Shown here: positions 34,520-43,308 of the stretch, in pieces
How positions within the stretch are numbered: the stretch's first letter is position 1
How the letters are laid out: each line of letters starts with the position of its first letter
Position numbers and translations under genes: made by a program
Assembly (NCBI GenBank): GCA_051251645.1
Contig: JBPOEY010000001.1
Span: 744,001-808,000, forward strand
Origin: Litorimonas sp051251645
GTDB taxonomy: Bacteria; Pseudomonadota; Alphaproteobacteria; Caulobacterales; Maricaulaceae
Reading direction: 5' to 3'
Length of the DNA stretch: 64,000 nt
The notes under the pieces: model-generated
The model's database searches: none
Told to the model about the DNA's origin: nothing
The model's input: only the letters and a program-made list of their open reading frames with translations

Positions 34520-35227
34520 TTATGCGTCAGGCTTGTAGAGCATGGCCCGGACCGCATCGTCTTCGATTAACTGGACGCCGTGGCGGGTAAAGTAGATAAC
34601 TTCGCAGATATTTGACGTGAGATCGCCAATGCGCTCAAGATTCTTTGCGGCGAAAAGCAGGGCGGTCGACGCGTTGATCATGTCAGGGTCGGCAACCATG
34701 TAGATCAACAATTCGCGCAGGATGGCATTATAGGACTCGTCAATATCATTGTCGTCCATCCAGATTTGAACGGCCGCTTTAGTGTCATCTCGCAAAAATG
34801 CATCTAGTGCCGCAGAGAGTTGCGCCTTCACTTGACGCCCCATGCGTTCGACGCCGCGCGTCAGGTCGATCGGCGATTGATCATTTAGGTTAATCGCCCG
34901 CTTGGCGAGGCCTTCGGCGAGATCGCCGATCCGCTCTAAGTCATTGGCGACGCGAATGGCGCCGATCGTGCGACGCAAATCGGTCGCCATCGGATTTCGT
35001 AAGGCCAAAATCCGCATGGCATCATTGTCGATTTTCGTTTGTAGCGAATTCGCGAGATTATCACGTTCAATCACGGACCGGGCGAGGGCGTCATCCCGTC
35101 GGTTAAGGGCGCGTATAGCGTCCGCCACCATACCTTCGGCCAAGCTGCCGAGATCGGAGAGGCTGGTCGTTAAATCATTCAGGTCACTATCGTAACCGCT
35201 GACAATATGGTCGGCCAAACTGTTCAT
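34520..35227 (-). CDS. phoU: Phosphate signalling protein PhoU
   Basis: A 235-residue protein of two three-helix PhoU repeats. The metal-cluster motif occurs in each half: RVANDLERIGDLAEGLAKRA (about 91-110) and AKNLERIGDLTSNICEVIYF (about 191-211). PhoU links the Pst transporter to PhoR and represses the regulon when phosphate is plentiful. No pst genes are adjacent. Confidence 0.95.
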   Translation of the reverse strand: MNSLADHIVSGYDSDLNDLTTSLSDLGSLAEGMVADAIRALNRRDDALARSVIERDNLANSLQTKIDNDAMRILALRNPMATDLRRTIGAIRVANDLERIGDLAEGLAKRAINLNDQSPIDLTRGVERMGRQVKAQLSAALDAFLRDDTKAAVQIWMDDNDIDESYNAILRELLIYMVADPDMINASTALLFAAKNLERIGDLTSNICEVIYFTRHGVQLIEDDAVRAMLYKPDA

Positions 35228-35398
35228 TCGAACGGTCCCTGTACAAAGGCCATCAAGTGGATTCGCCTCTGATTCTTAAAATCTAGTTATGTGGATAGTG
35301 TGTGACAGGTTTGTGAAGCTAAAATGACGATGCTGTTTTCACCACACATGTTTCGGATTGAAGGGGCGGTGGTGTTCAACTTGTGACCAGACAGAAGA

Positions 35399-36766
35399 CT
35401 AGTCAGTTTGGCTTTCTTGATAAACAATACAGAACTCTGTGCCTTGTCCTGTTTTACTCCTGACGTAGAGGCCCGCCCGGTGACGTCGGGCGATATGTTT
35501 GACAATCGCAAGGCCCAGACCTGTGCCTTTTTCTTTGGACGATAAGTCACCCGCAACGCGGTAAAACCGTTCGCCGATCCGCGGTAGATGTTCGCGTGAA
35601 AATCCGGGGCCCGTGTCTGAAATTGTGATGGTGTAGACGGGTAAAGGACTGGTTTGAACGGGATTTATCGTTCGCACATTGGCTATTTTCGTGAGGCGTC
35701 CATCGGCAAACGGGATTGTCGGATCCCACTGGTCAAAGCGCGATAAGACAATGTGAACCGTTGACCCTGCAGGCGATAGCTTTGTCGCATTTTCGATCAG
35801 GTTGAGACAGAGTTGGATCGTCTCGTCTTGGTGGCCTGGAACAATGGCGCGCTTCTTCTTTCTATATTTGAGCTTCACGCCGCGCGCCTCAGCTAACGGC
35901 GCCACGGATTCGATGGCCGCGCGCACGGATAGGTCAAGGTCGGCGGTCTCGGTTGGGGCAATATGTTCTTCTTGTTCGATCCGGCGCAAGGATAGCAAAT
36001 CCTGAATGAGGCGCTGCATACGTTCTGCCTGTTGACCCATAATGCCGAGAAAACGCTCGCGCGCGTCCGGGTCATCCTTGGCATGCCCTCGCAAGGTTTC
36101 AATATAGCCGAGCATTGATGCCAAAGGTGTCTTTAACTCGTGGCTCGCATTGGCCAAAAAGTCGGCACGGCGTTGATTGCCGAGAACGAGTTCGGTCACG
36201 TCGTTCATCACGACCAGCACGATCATGCGTCCGGAGCCATCATCGGCGGGGGTGACGGCGGAAAAAAGAAGCGAGATATAGCTTTCTGTTGGGACTTCGC
36301 GGTGCACCATCAAGGGGTCTGGCGTATAGCCTGCCAAAGCGGTGGCCAGCCTATCGCTTATATCTGAGTCTCGGACATAAACGCTCAACGGGCGACCCAA
36401 GGTGTCAATTTCAATAAGGGACCGGGCGAGCGGGTTAGCGTGGATGACGCGGCCTTCGCGGTCGAGCACGGCAATCGCTTGTGGCAGGGCGTCAGTTAGG
36501 GTCGCCGCGAACCGCGCGCCGGAGAGAAAAGCCTCGGGATCTGCGGGCTGATCTGTCCGTGAGGAGCGTAGGGCGCGGCTCAATCGTATGAAAATCAGCG
36601 TCGATATCCAGAAACCCGCTAAGGTCGCAAGTCCAATCAGGATGGGGATGCGGGCCAACATGGCCATCGCAGCAATCGCAATGATCGCAAAGACGGACAG
36701 GATGATAATATCGGATTCGCGCAAATTATGGGCGCCGCCGTCTTCGCTGTGATCCTGCGTCGTCAT
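35399..36766 (-). CDS. phoR: PhoR-like phosphate sensor histidine kinase
   Basis: A 455-residue membrane kinase: two N-terminal helices (about 19-60, no real periplasmic domain, as in PhoR), a PAS domain starting near LPQAIAVLDREG, HisKA with FLANASHELKTPLASMLGY, and a HATPase with NLIENATKLSP, SDTGPGF and GTGLGLAIVKH. The order phoR-phoU-phoB identifies it as PhoR. The ATG at 36766 is the first in frame; a TTG at 36823 would add 19 residues. A 171-base gap separates it from phoU, where pstSCAB would sit in Caulobacter. Confidence 0.92.
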   Translation of the reverse strand: MTTQDHSEDGGAHNLRESDIIILSVFAIIAIAAMAMLARIPILIGLATLAGFWISTLIFIRLSRALRSSRTDQPADPEAFLSGARFAATLTDALPQAIAVLDREGRVIHANPLARSLIEIDTLGRPLSVYVRDSDISDRLATALAGYTPDPLMVHREVPTESYISLLFSAVTPADDGSGRMIVLVVMNDVTELVLGNQRRADFLANASHELKTPLASMLGYIETLRGHAKDDPDARERFLGIMGQQAERMQRLIQDLLSLRRIEQEEHIAPTETADLDLSVRAAIESVAPLAEARGVKLKYRKKKRAIVPGHQDETIQLCLNLIENATKLSPAGSTVHIVLSRFDQWDPTIPFADGRLTKIANVRTINPVQTSPLPVYTITISDTGPGFSREHLPRIGERFYRVAGDLSSKEKGTGLGLAIVKHIARRHRAGLYVRSKTGQGTEFCIVYQESQTD

Positions 36767-36906
36767 AATCCAGTTCTGACGGAATGGTGGGGTCCCGTCC
36801 AGTCGCGCGACCTTAACATCCAAATAAAAACACCTGATGACTAAATTCTCACTCGGGAAGCTGGGCGCACGCGCTTAAATCATGTTAAACACAGACCAGG
36901 GTCACA

Positions 36907-36925
36907 ATTATCGTTTTTCGATAAT
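36907..36925. promoter_or_regulatory. Inverted repeat in the phoR/efflux divergent region
   Basis: A perfect 7-bp dyad attatcg-N5-cgataat lies between phoR and the divergent efflux operon, with a possible -35 element TTGACT just after it at 36933-36938. It has the size of a dimeric repressor operator; the regulator is not in the adjacent genes. Confidence 0.4.
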
Positions 36926-37041
36926 GTTTTGTTGACTTGCGGAAAGTAATCTGATTGTTTCTTAGGGAGGCGGCGACTCGTGCCAGAGTTTCGGTCAGCA
37001 CATCGTAAAGGGGCTTAAGTCAGATGCAGGATAGAGGCGAA

Positions 37042-38496
37042 ATGCACGGTCGCAGCGTGATAATAAAAACGGCTTTCATGGCTATGGCCATCAGCTTGTC
37101 AGCATGTGCTAGTATTATAGATCCCGTTGACGATACAGTTGTCGATCTGAATGCGGCCGTTCCATCGCGAGCCAATTGGGCTGAACCTGCCCCCGAGGCC
37201 TTACCCCAAGCGGATTGGGTGGAAAGCTTTAGCGACGATAGTCTCAATGCTCTTGTCGCTAAAGCGCGTGCAGATAATCCCTCCCTGAGACGCACAATGG
37301 CGCAGCTCGATCGTACAATTGCCGCGAAAAATTCAAGCCGTTCCAGCCTGTATCCGACTTTGAGTGGCGACGCCTCTAGCACTCGCAGTGAAGGGGGCAC
37401 GGGCTTCAATTCCGGATCGACGAGTTATGGTTTGGGTGTGAGCTCCAGATGGGAGGTCGATGTCATCAACCGAATTCGCGATCAAATTGCGGCTGACGGC
37501 GAAGGGGTCGAAGCTTCGGCAGCAGATATTGCCGCGCTTGAGCTGACGGTGGTTAGTCGTCTGGCGAGTGGTTGGTTCGATGCCATCGAGGCGGGCCTAT
37601 TGGTTGAGCTTTCTGCCGAAGAAATCCGGACCCAAGAACGGTCGTTACGTTTGACGCAAAGGCGGTTTGAAAGCGGTTTGACGGGGTCCTCGGACGTTCG
37701 TTTGGCGCGATCATCAATTGCCAATGCTCAAGCACAAGAGCAATCACGGCTGCAGCTTCGTGACGCGACGTTACGTTCAGTGCAGACACTTATTCGCGAC
37801 TATCCCGATGCCGATGTTGCTTTGCCGGCGGATTTACCGACGCTCCCTGTGTTTGCGGGCGCAGGAACGCCCGAAGCAATGCTGGCGAGACGTCCGGATG
37901 TTATTGCTGCTGAACGGCGGATTGCGCAAGCTGGACTGAATGTTGATGTCGCCCGCAAAGCGCTCTACCCAAGTCTTTCATTTAGCGGTAGCGCTGGAGA
38001 TCAGTCCCTGAACTCCCTTGGGGATGTGCTTGACCTTAAAAGTCTGGCCTTCTCTTTGACAGAATCATTGACGGCCCCGATTTTTCAGGGGGGACGTTTG
38101 CGTGCACAGATTAAGTCGCAAGAGGCGCAATTAGCATCCCAAGTTGAAACTTATGCCGAAACGGTGCTGACAGCGTATCAAGAAGTTGAAAACGCGCTTG
38201 ATGCCGAAAATCGGTTGGAGGCGCGCGAGGAGGCTTTGCGTGTCTCTCGTGATGAAGCCGTTAAGGCCGAGGAACGGCTTGAGCTTCGTTATACAGAAGG
38301 TCTTGCCACCATCCTACAGTTACTGGACGCACAGTCGCGTCGGATTAGCGCGGATGGTCAGTTAATCTCGGCGCGAGCGGAGCGGCTTTCTAATCGCGTT
38401 CGTTTGCATGTTGCCTTAGGGGGATCGGGATATGTCGCGCCGCCTAATTTACAAGACAGTGATCCTGTCAAAATTCTTGGGATTGAATTGCCATGA
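37042..38496 (+). CDS. Outer-membrane efflux lipoprotein (OprM/NodT type)
   Basis: A 484-residue TolC-superfamily channel. The signal ends in lipobox LSAC (C22), followed by the OprM-type WVESFSDDSLNALVAKA segment, two structural repeats of coiled coil and beta strand, and LARRPDVIAAERRIAQA, the NodT/OprM signature. It forms the outer-membrane duct for the RND pump encoded downstream. ATG at 37042 has GAGG 4 bases upstream and gives a compact signal; ATG at 37024 is the alternative. Its stop overlaps the next start (ATGA). Confidence 0.92.
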   Translation: MHGRSVIIKTAFMAMAISLSACASIIDPVDDTVVDLNAAVPSRANWAEPAPEALPQADWVESFSDDSLNALVAKARADNPSLRRTMAQLDRTIAAKNSSRSSLYPTLSGDASSTRSEGGTGFNSGSTSYGLGVSSRWEVDVINRIRDQIAADGEGVEASAADIAALELTVVSRLASGWFDAIEAGLLVELSAEEIRTQERSLRLTQRRFESGLTGSSDVRLARSSIANAQAQEQSRLQLRDATLRSVQTLIRDYPDADVALPADLPTLPVFAGAGTPEAMLARRPDVIAAERRIAQAGLNVDVARKALYPSLSFSGSAGDQSLNSLGDVLDLKSLAFSLTESLTAPIFQGGRLRAQIKSQEAQLASQVETYAETVLTAYQEVENALDAENRLEAREEALRVSRDEAVKAEERLELRYTEGLATILQLLDAQSRRISADGQLISARAERLSNRVRLHVALGGSGYVAPPNLQDSDPVKILGIELP

Positions 38497-40088
38497 GTAA
38501 TACCATTGGGTCTTACATGGAACCGGATGTGCCGGAAATATCTGAACAAGAGGCAGACGGCGTGTCCAATATTGGTCTGACACGCGCGCCTCTCGTCATT
38601 ATTCCGCTCGGCCTCGTGTGTGGTTTTTTGGCGTTAAGCTTAGCGGGCGGAGGCGGGGCTGGTGAAGACGTAAAGCCCCCCGTGGCTGAAGGCGTGCTAT
38701 TGATCCTTTTCTTTGTTCTCAGTATCGTTGCGACTATTTTAGCAATCCGATTGAGCCGTCCGAAGCAGCGGCGGGGGATCAGCCGCCGGATTCAATCTAT
38801 CCTGCTACCCGTGATGGTATTTTTACTGTTTCCGATGATCACCTTGGCGATCATCAATGCTAATGAAAAGCCGGAAGAAACGCGACGTCCGTTCACACCA
38901 CTCGCTGTTATGGCGGATTATGCGATACGCCAGGACGTTCGGCTGAGCGTACAAACCCAGGGGGAAGCGCGGCCTCAGACCGAGATTGATCTTGTGCCAG
39001 AAGTTGGCGGAAAAATCGTCTATGTCTCGCCTAATTTTATTGAAGGTGGAATTTTCACCAAAGGCGAGACCCTTATTCGCGTCGATCCGAGTGATTATAA
39101 TGTTGCAGTGGTTCGCGCGCAGGCCGGCGTTGCGCAGGCGGAACAAGTTCTGGCGCGCGAAATTGCCGAAGGCGACATTGCCCGCACGGACTATGAAGAG
39201 CTAGGACGCGGCGCGCCAAGCCCGCTCGCGCTTCGTGTTCCGCAAAAACAACAGGCCGAAGCCGCCTTGCAGGCCGCAAATGCTGACCTCGAAAACGCGA
39301 GGCTACAACTGTCTCGTACGCGCGTTCTTGCGCCCTTTACGGGCCGTGTCAGGACGAAAGCATCTGATATGGGGCAGTTCGTGACACCGGGATCGCGTCT
39401 CGGGCGGATATTCTCGACTGATATAGTCGAGGTCCGTCTACCCTTCACGGACGCAGATATGGCGAAAATTGATCTGCCGATTGCCTTTGTTGCCAATAAT
39501 AAAGAGGAAGCCACACCGGTTGTCTTGTCCGCCGTGATCGGTGGCGTCCGACAGCAATGGAATGGTCTTATCATGCGAACAGAGGCGACATATGACACGC
39601 AATCGCGTGCACTCTTTGCGATTGCTGAAGTTGAGGCCCCCTATGGTGCGGGTCGATCGCAAAATGGCGTTCCAATTGCGCCAGGTCTTTTCGTGGATGC
39701 GCAGGTTGAAGGGAAAATTTTCCCCAATGCGATCGTGATTCCGCGCGATGGCCTTCGCGTCGAGGATGAAATTTACACCGTCGACGATAAAGGCAAGGCC
39801 TCAATTCGCAAAGTTGTTGTCTTGGATGCGACGGCAGAGCGAGCTGTTTTAGCTTCGGGTGTCGAAGCCGGAGAGCTGGTAGTCTTGTCGCCGATGGAAC
39901 GGTCCCGGATCTCGATCCCGCTCAAGGTTCTGAACATCAATAATCCGGAGGAAGTGCTCGTTGAGCCGGAAGAGCCGCAATGGATGAAAAAACAACGAGA
40001 GGGCAAAGGCAGTAAAGGGGACACGGAATCGTCAGATGACGTAGACGGTGACGATGATAAACCTGCCGATGAAGAGGCATCAGAATGA
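38493..40088 (+). CDS. RND periplasmic adaptor with N-terminal three-helix membrane module
   Basis: A 531-residue membrane-fusion protein. Residues 1-130 are unusual: three membrane helices (about 32-51, 66-87, 102-122) replace the usual single anchor or lipobox. The adaptor follows: lipoyl half ETEIDLVPEVGGKIVYVSP-like segment near 155-180, coiled-coil hairpin about 200-275, and VLAPFTGRVRTKASDMGQFV completing the lipoyl domain, then beta-barrel and membrane-proximal domains. The last 35 residues are highly acidic (SSDDVDGDDDKPADEEASE). ATGA overlaps on both sides couple it to the channel and pump genes. Confidence 0.9.
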   Translation: MSNTIGSYMEPDVPEISEQEADGVSNIGLTRAPLVIIPLGLVCGFLALSLAGGGGAGEDVKPPVAEGVLLILFFVLSIVATILAIRLSRPKQRRGISRRIQSILLPVMVFLLFPMITLAIINANEKPEETRRPFTPLAVMADYAIRQDVRLSVQTQGEARPQTEIDLVPEVGGKIVYVSPNFIEGGIFTKGETLIRVDPSDYNVAVVRAQAGVAQAEQVLAREIAEGDIARTDYEELGRGAPSPLALRVPQKQQAEAALQAANADLENARLQLSRTRVLAPFTGRVRTKASDMGQFVTPGSRLGRIFSTDIVEVRLPFTDADMAKIDLPIAFVANNKEEATPVVLSAVIGGVRQQWNGLIMRTEATYDTQSRALFAIAEVEAPYGAGRSQNGVPIAPGLFVDAQVEGKIFPNAIVIPRDGLRVEDEIYTVDDKGKASIRKVVVLDATAERAVLASGVEAGELVVLSPMERSRISIPLKVLNINNPEEVLVEPEEPQWMKKQREGKGSKGDTESSDDVDGDDDKPADEEASE

Positions 40089-43000
40089 AAAAGCTCATCA
40101 CATATTTCGTTCGCAACCCAGTTGCGGCGAACCTGTTGATGTTGATGATGTTTGTCGGCGGAATTTGGGGCTACCTCAGCCTGCAACGTGAATTCATCCC
40201 ACAAACGACGATCAACGGCATGTCTGTCAGCGTGTCTTGGCCCGGCGCGTCTCCGCGCGATGTTGAACAGCAACTGGTTGTCCGAATTGAAGAGGCCGTC
40301 GATGGTCTCGACGGGATTGATTATATTGAGGGCAATGCTCGCGAAGGCTCCGCCAACGTTAATATTCGAACTAAAATCGGCATCGATTATGAAAAGATGA
40401 TCGATCAGGTGAAAGCCCGCGTTGACAGTATTCAGAACCTTCCGCCGGATGCGTTTCGACCACAAGTCTTTCGCTGGGATGCGCGGGCCGACATCATGTA
40501 TTTCGCCCTCTATGGGGACATTGATCGGCTGACTTTGCAACGTGAAGCGACACAGCTTCGCCAAGAATTGTCTAAGCTTCCAGGGCTTCAGCTCACGTCC
40601 CAAATATCCAAGTTGGATGAACAGGTCACGATTGAAATCTCCGAAGAAGCGCTCCGGCGCTACGGCTTGACCTTCAGTCAAGTCTCTCAGGCGATTTCAG
40701 GCGCGTCTGTCAATTTGTCAGCCGGTACGGTTGAGACGACAGCAGGGAATTTGCAACTTCGCGCCCGTAATTTGGCCAATAATTCGGACGAGTTTAACAA
40801 TATTATCATTCGTCAAACGGCGCAGGGCGGCACAGTTCGCGTGCGCGATATTGCCAATGTTATTGATGGCTTTGCAAACGACGACTTTGACGCCCAGTAT
40901 GGTGGGTTGCCGGCTGCAATTTTCCAAGTGGTCTCGCCCGATGAAATGAATATCACCCAGTCTGGGGAAGCGATCCGCCAGTTCGAAAAAGACATTCGGG
41001 CAAAATTACCACCTGATTTCAACTTTTCAATTTGGTTTGACGGCTCGACAATGTTCGATAGTCGCATGGAATTGATTGGGGGCAACGCTCTGACGGGCAT
41101 GGTGCTTGTGCTCATCATCCTCATGCTTTTCTTGCGTCCTAAAGTGGCGATTTGGGTCACAATTGGGATTGGCGCGGCCTTTATGGGGGCCATCGCGATT
41201 GCGCCGCATATTGGCATCACGCTGAATATGATCTCGCTGTTTGCCTTCTTGCTAGTGATTGGGATCGTGGTCGATGACGCGATTGTGGTGGGGGAGAGTA
41301 TCCACCTCCATAATGAAAATGGAATCGAAGGGGAACGCGCCGCGATTGGTGGCGCCTATATGGTCGCCAAACCCGTTTTCTTTGCGGTCCTGACGACCAT
41401 TATCATGTTCTTGCCGTTCCTCTTTATGTCTGGCCCAATTCAGTCTATTTTCAGCCAGATTAGTCTTGTCGTGATCGCTGTTTTGGTCTTTTCTCTGATC
41501 GAAGCATTCTTCATTCTCCCCGCGCACTTGCGCCACATGAAACATGTTGAGCCAACGTCGAACCGTCTACTCACGTTGCAAACAAAGATCGCGGATAGCC
41601 TCGTCACCTTTGCGAAGAATGTGTTTCGCCCCTTTGTGGCGACCCTCATTCGCTGGCGCTACATCACGCTGAGTACATTTATCGGCCTATTATTTGCCGC
41701 GATTGCTCTGCTTGTCACGGGCGTCGCGCCAACAGAATTCATTCCTCAAGTCGAAGGCGACATGGTTAGCGTTGATGCACGCTTCCCGGAAGGCACATCA
41801 TTTGAACGGGTCAATCAAGCCCGCGCACAAGTGGATGCCGGGATCAAGACGCTCAATGAAAATGCTTTGGCGGATTTCGGGATCGAGGGTCCTATTATCG
41901 ATAAACCCGGCACGATTGCGCAAGGTCGCAGTATTAATGGGTTCTTGGGTCTCGCAACGTCCGATGAACGCCGCAAGATTTCGACAAAAGCCATTGCCGA
42001 TAAATTAGAAGAATATGTCGGCCCGATTCCGGATGCGTACCGGGTTCAATACGGCTTTACGGAAGGTGGATCGGGACAAGGTGGCGGACTATTTTATGGT
42101 GTCGCTGCGACGAATGAAGACGATCTCCGAAGTGCCCTGTTGGACATCAAAAATAAGATGGAAAGCTATCCCGACATTAGTAACGCGTGGGATGGATTGG
42201 AAAGCTCCGCGCAGGAAATTCGTTTTACGTTAAAACCGGGAGCTGAAACGCTGGGTATCACTTTGTCCGATGTGACCCTTCAGGTGCGTCAAGCATTCTA
42301 TGGCCAAGAAGTGCAGCGCTTGCCTCGTAACGGCGAAGATGTGCGCGTCATGGTTCGTTATCCTGAGGCCGCGCGTGACAGTTTCGACAGTCTAAATAAT
42401 CTTCGCATTCGGGCCGCGAATGGTGTTGAAGTTCCGCTCTATTCCATCGCCGATGTTGAAATCGCCGAAGGGGTTGGACGGATTAATCGCCGGGATCGTA
42501 AGCGTGTTGAATATACGGGCGCTCGTATTCGCGGCGAGCAATCGCGTCTGGCGGAAATTAAAAAGGATATGGACGAAAACTTCTTCCCGCAGTGGGAATT
42601 GCGTCATCCGCGTTCATCCCGCGTTTCCGTGGGCGAGGACGAAATCCAAAGCAATTTCATGCGTGAGCTTAAAATCAGCTTGGTCGCGATTTTGCTGGCA
42701 ACTTATATCATATTGGCAATCGCGTTTAAGTCCTACGCCCAACCGATCTTGATCCTTGTGGCCTTGCCTTTTGCAGGAGTTGGGATGATCTTTGGGAATA
42801 TTATTACCGGTGTTCCGTTTGGGATGTTCTCTGTGTTCGGATTCTTTGCTGCCACAGGGGTGGCAATGAACGATAACCTCGTCTTGATTGATTATGTCAA
42901 TCGATTGCGGGCTAAAGGCGTTGGCGCCTACCAAGCGATGCTGGATGCCTGTGTCGCTCGGTTCCGGCCCATCCTCTTGACCTCGGTCACAACCTTTGTC

Positions 43001-43297
43001 GGGCTCGTGCCAATCTTGTTTGAAACCAGCCCGCAGGCTGAGTTCCTTAAGCCCATGGTGGTTGCCTTGGCCTTTGGCGTATTGTTCGACTTTTTCCTGA
43101 CCTTGATGCTGGTTCCGGCCATGTATGGGATTGGTGTTGATATAAACCGCTTCTTCAAAGGCCTGTGGAACGGGAAAAAATATCCTCGTCTCGGATCACG
43201 CTATGACCCTGAATTGGCGATGGCCCTCGACGATTTTGAAGTAGACACTCCGCCTAGTCCGGGTCGCGGGACACCGCCACCGGCTCCAGCTGAATAG
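40085..43297 (+). CDS. RND-family efflux pump permease
   Basis: A 1070-residue AcrB-like pump with twelve membrane helices and two large periplasmic loops. The proton-relay pair is in GIVVDDAIVVGE (helix 4), and FFVARNPVAAN-like N-terminus, GANVNIRTKIG-type pore segments and the GFFAATGVAMNDNLVLIDY of helix 10 are typical. Members export drugs, detergents or lipids driven by protons; substrate is unknown. The proline-rich C-terminal tail (PPSPGRGTPPPAPAE) is extra. An M13 peptidase follows 11 bases later, likely in the same transcript. Confidence 0.94.
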   Translation: MKKLITYFVRNPVAANLLMLMMFVGGIWGYLSLQREFIPQTTINGMSVSVSWPGASPRDVEQQLVVRIEEAVDGLDGIDYIEGNAREGSANVNIRTKIGIDYEKMIDQVKARVDSIQNLPPDAFRPQVFRWDARADIMYFALYGDIDRLTLQREATQLRQELSKLPGLQLTSQISKLDEQVTIEISEEALRRYGLTFSQVSQAISGASVNLSAGTVETTAGNLQLRARNLANNSDEFNNIIIRQTAQGGTVRVRDIANVIDGFANDDFDAQYGGLPAAIFQVVSPDEMNITQSGEAIRQFEKDIRAKLPPDFNFSIWFDGSTMFDSRMELIGGNALTGMVLVLIILMLFLRPKVAIWVTIGIGAAFMGAIAIAPHIGITLNMISLFAFLLVIGIVVDDAIVVGESIHLHNENGIEGERAAIGGAYMVAKPVFFAVLTTIIMFLPFLFMSGPIQSIFSQISLVVIAVLVFSLIEAFFILPAHLRHMKHVEPTSNRLLTLQTKIADSLVTFAKNVFRPFVATLIRWRYITLSTFIGLLFAAIALLVTGVAPTEFIPQVEGDMVSVDARFPEGTSFERVNQARAQVDAGIKTLNENALADFGIEGPIIDKPGTIAQGRSINGFLGLATSDERRKISTKAIADKLEEYVGPIPDAYRVQYGFTEGGSGQGGGLFYGVAATNEDDLRSALLDIKNKMESYPDISNAWDGLESSAQEIRFTLKPGAETLGITLSDVTLQVRQAFYGQEVQRLPRNGEDVRVMVRYPEAARDSFDSLNNLRIRAANGVEVPLYSIADVEIAEGVGRINRRDRKRVEYTGARIRGEQSRLAEIKKDMDENFFPQWELRHPRSSRVSVGEDEIQSNFMRELKISLVAILLATYIILAIAFKSYAQPILILVALPFAGVGMIFGNIITGVPFGMFSVFGFFAATGVAMNDNLVLIDYVNRLRAKGVGAYQAMLDACVARFRPILLTSVTTFVGLVPILFETSPQAEFLKPMVVALAFGVLFDFFLTLMLVPAMYGIGVDINRFFKGLWNGKKYPRLGSRYDPELAMALDDFEVDTPPSPGRGTPPPAPAE

Positions 43298-43308
43298 AAA
43301 GTAACGCC

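Noticed and set aside
35290..35320. Pho box upstream of phoU
   Set aside because: The half-sites cttcaca and ctgtcac are spaced by 10 rather than 11 bases and diverge from consensus; insufficient to call.
39773..40681. A 302-residue open frame antisense to the RND adaptor and pump
   Set aside because: It covers the coupled junction of two recognisable genes; no ribosome-binding site or motif supports it.
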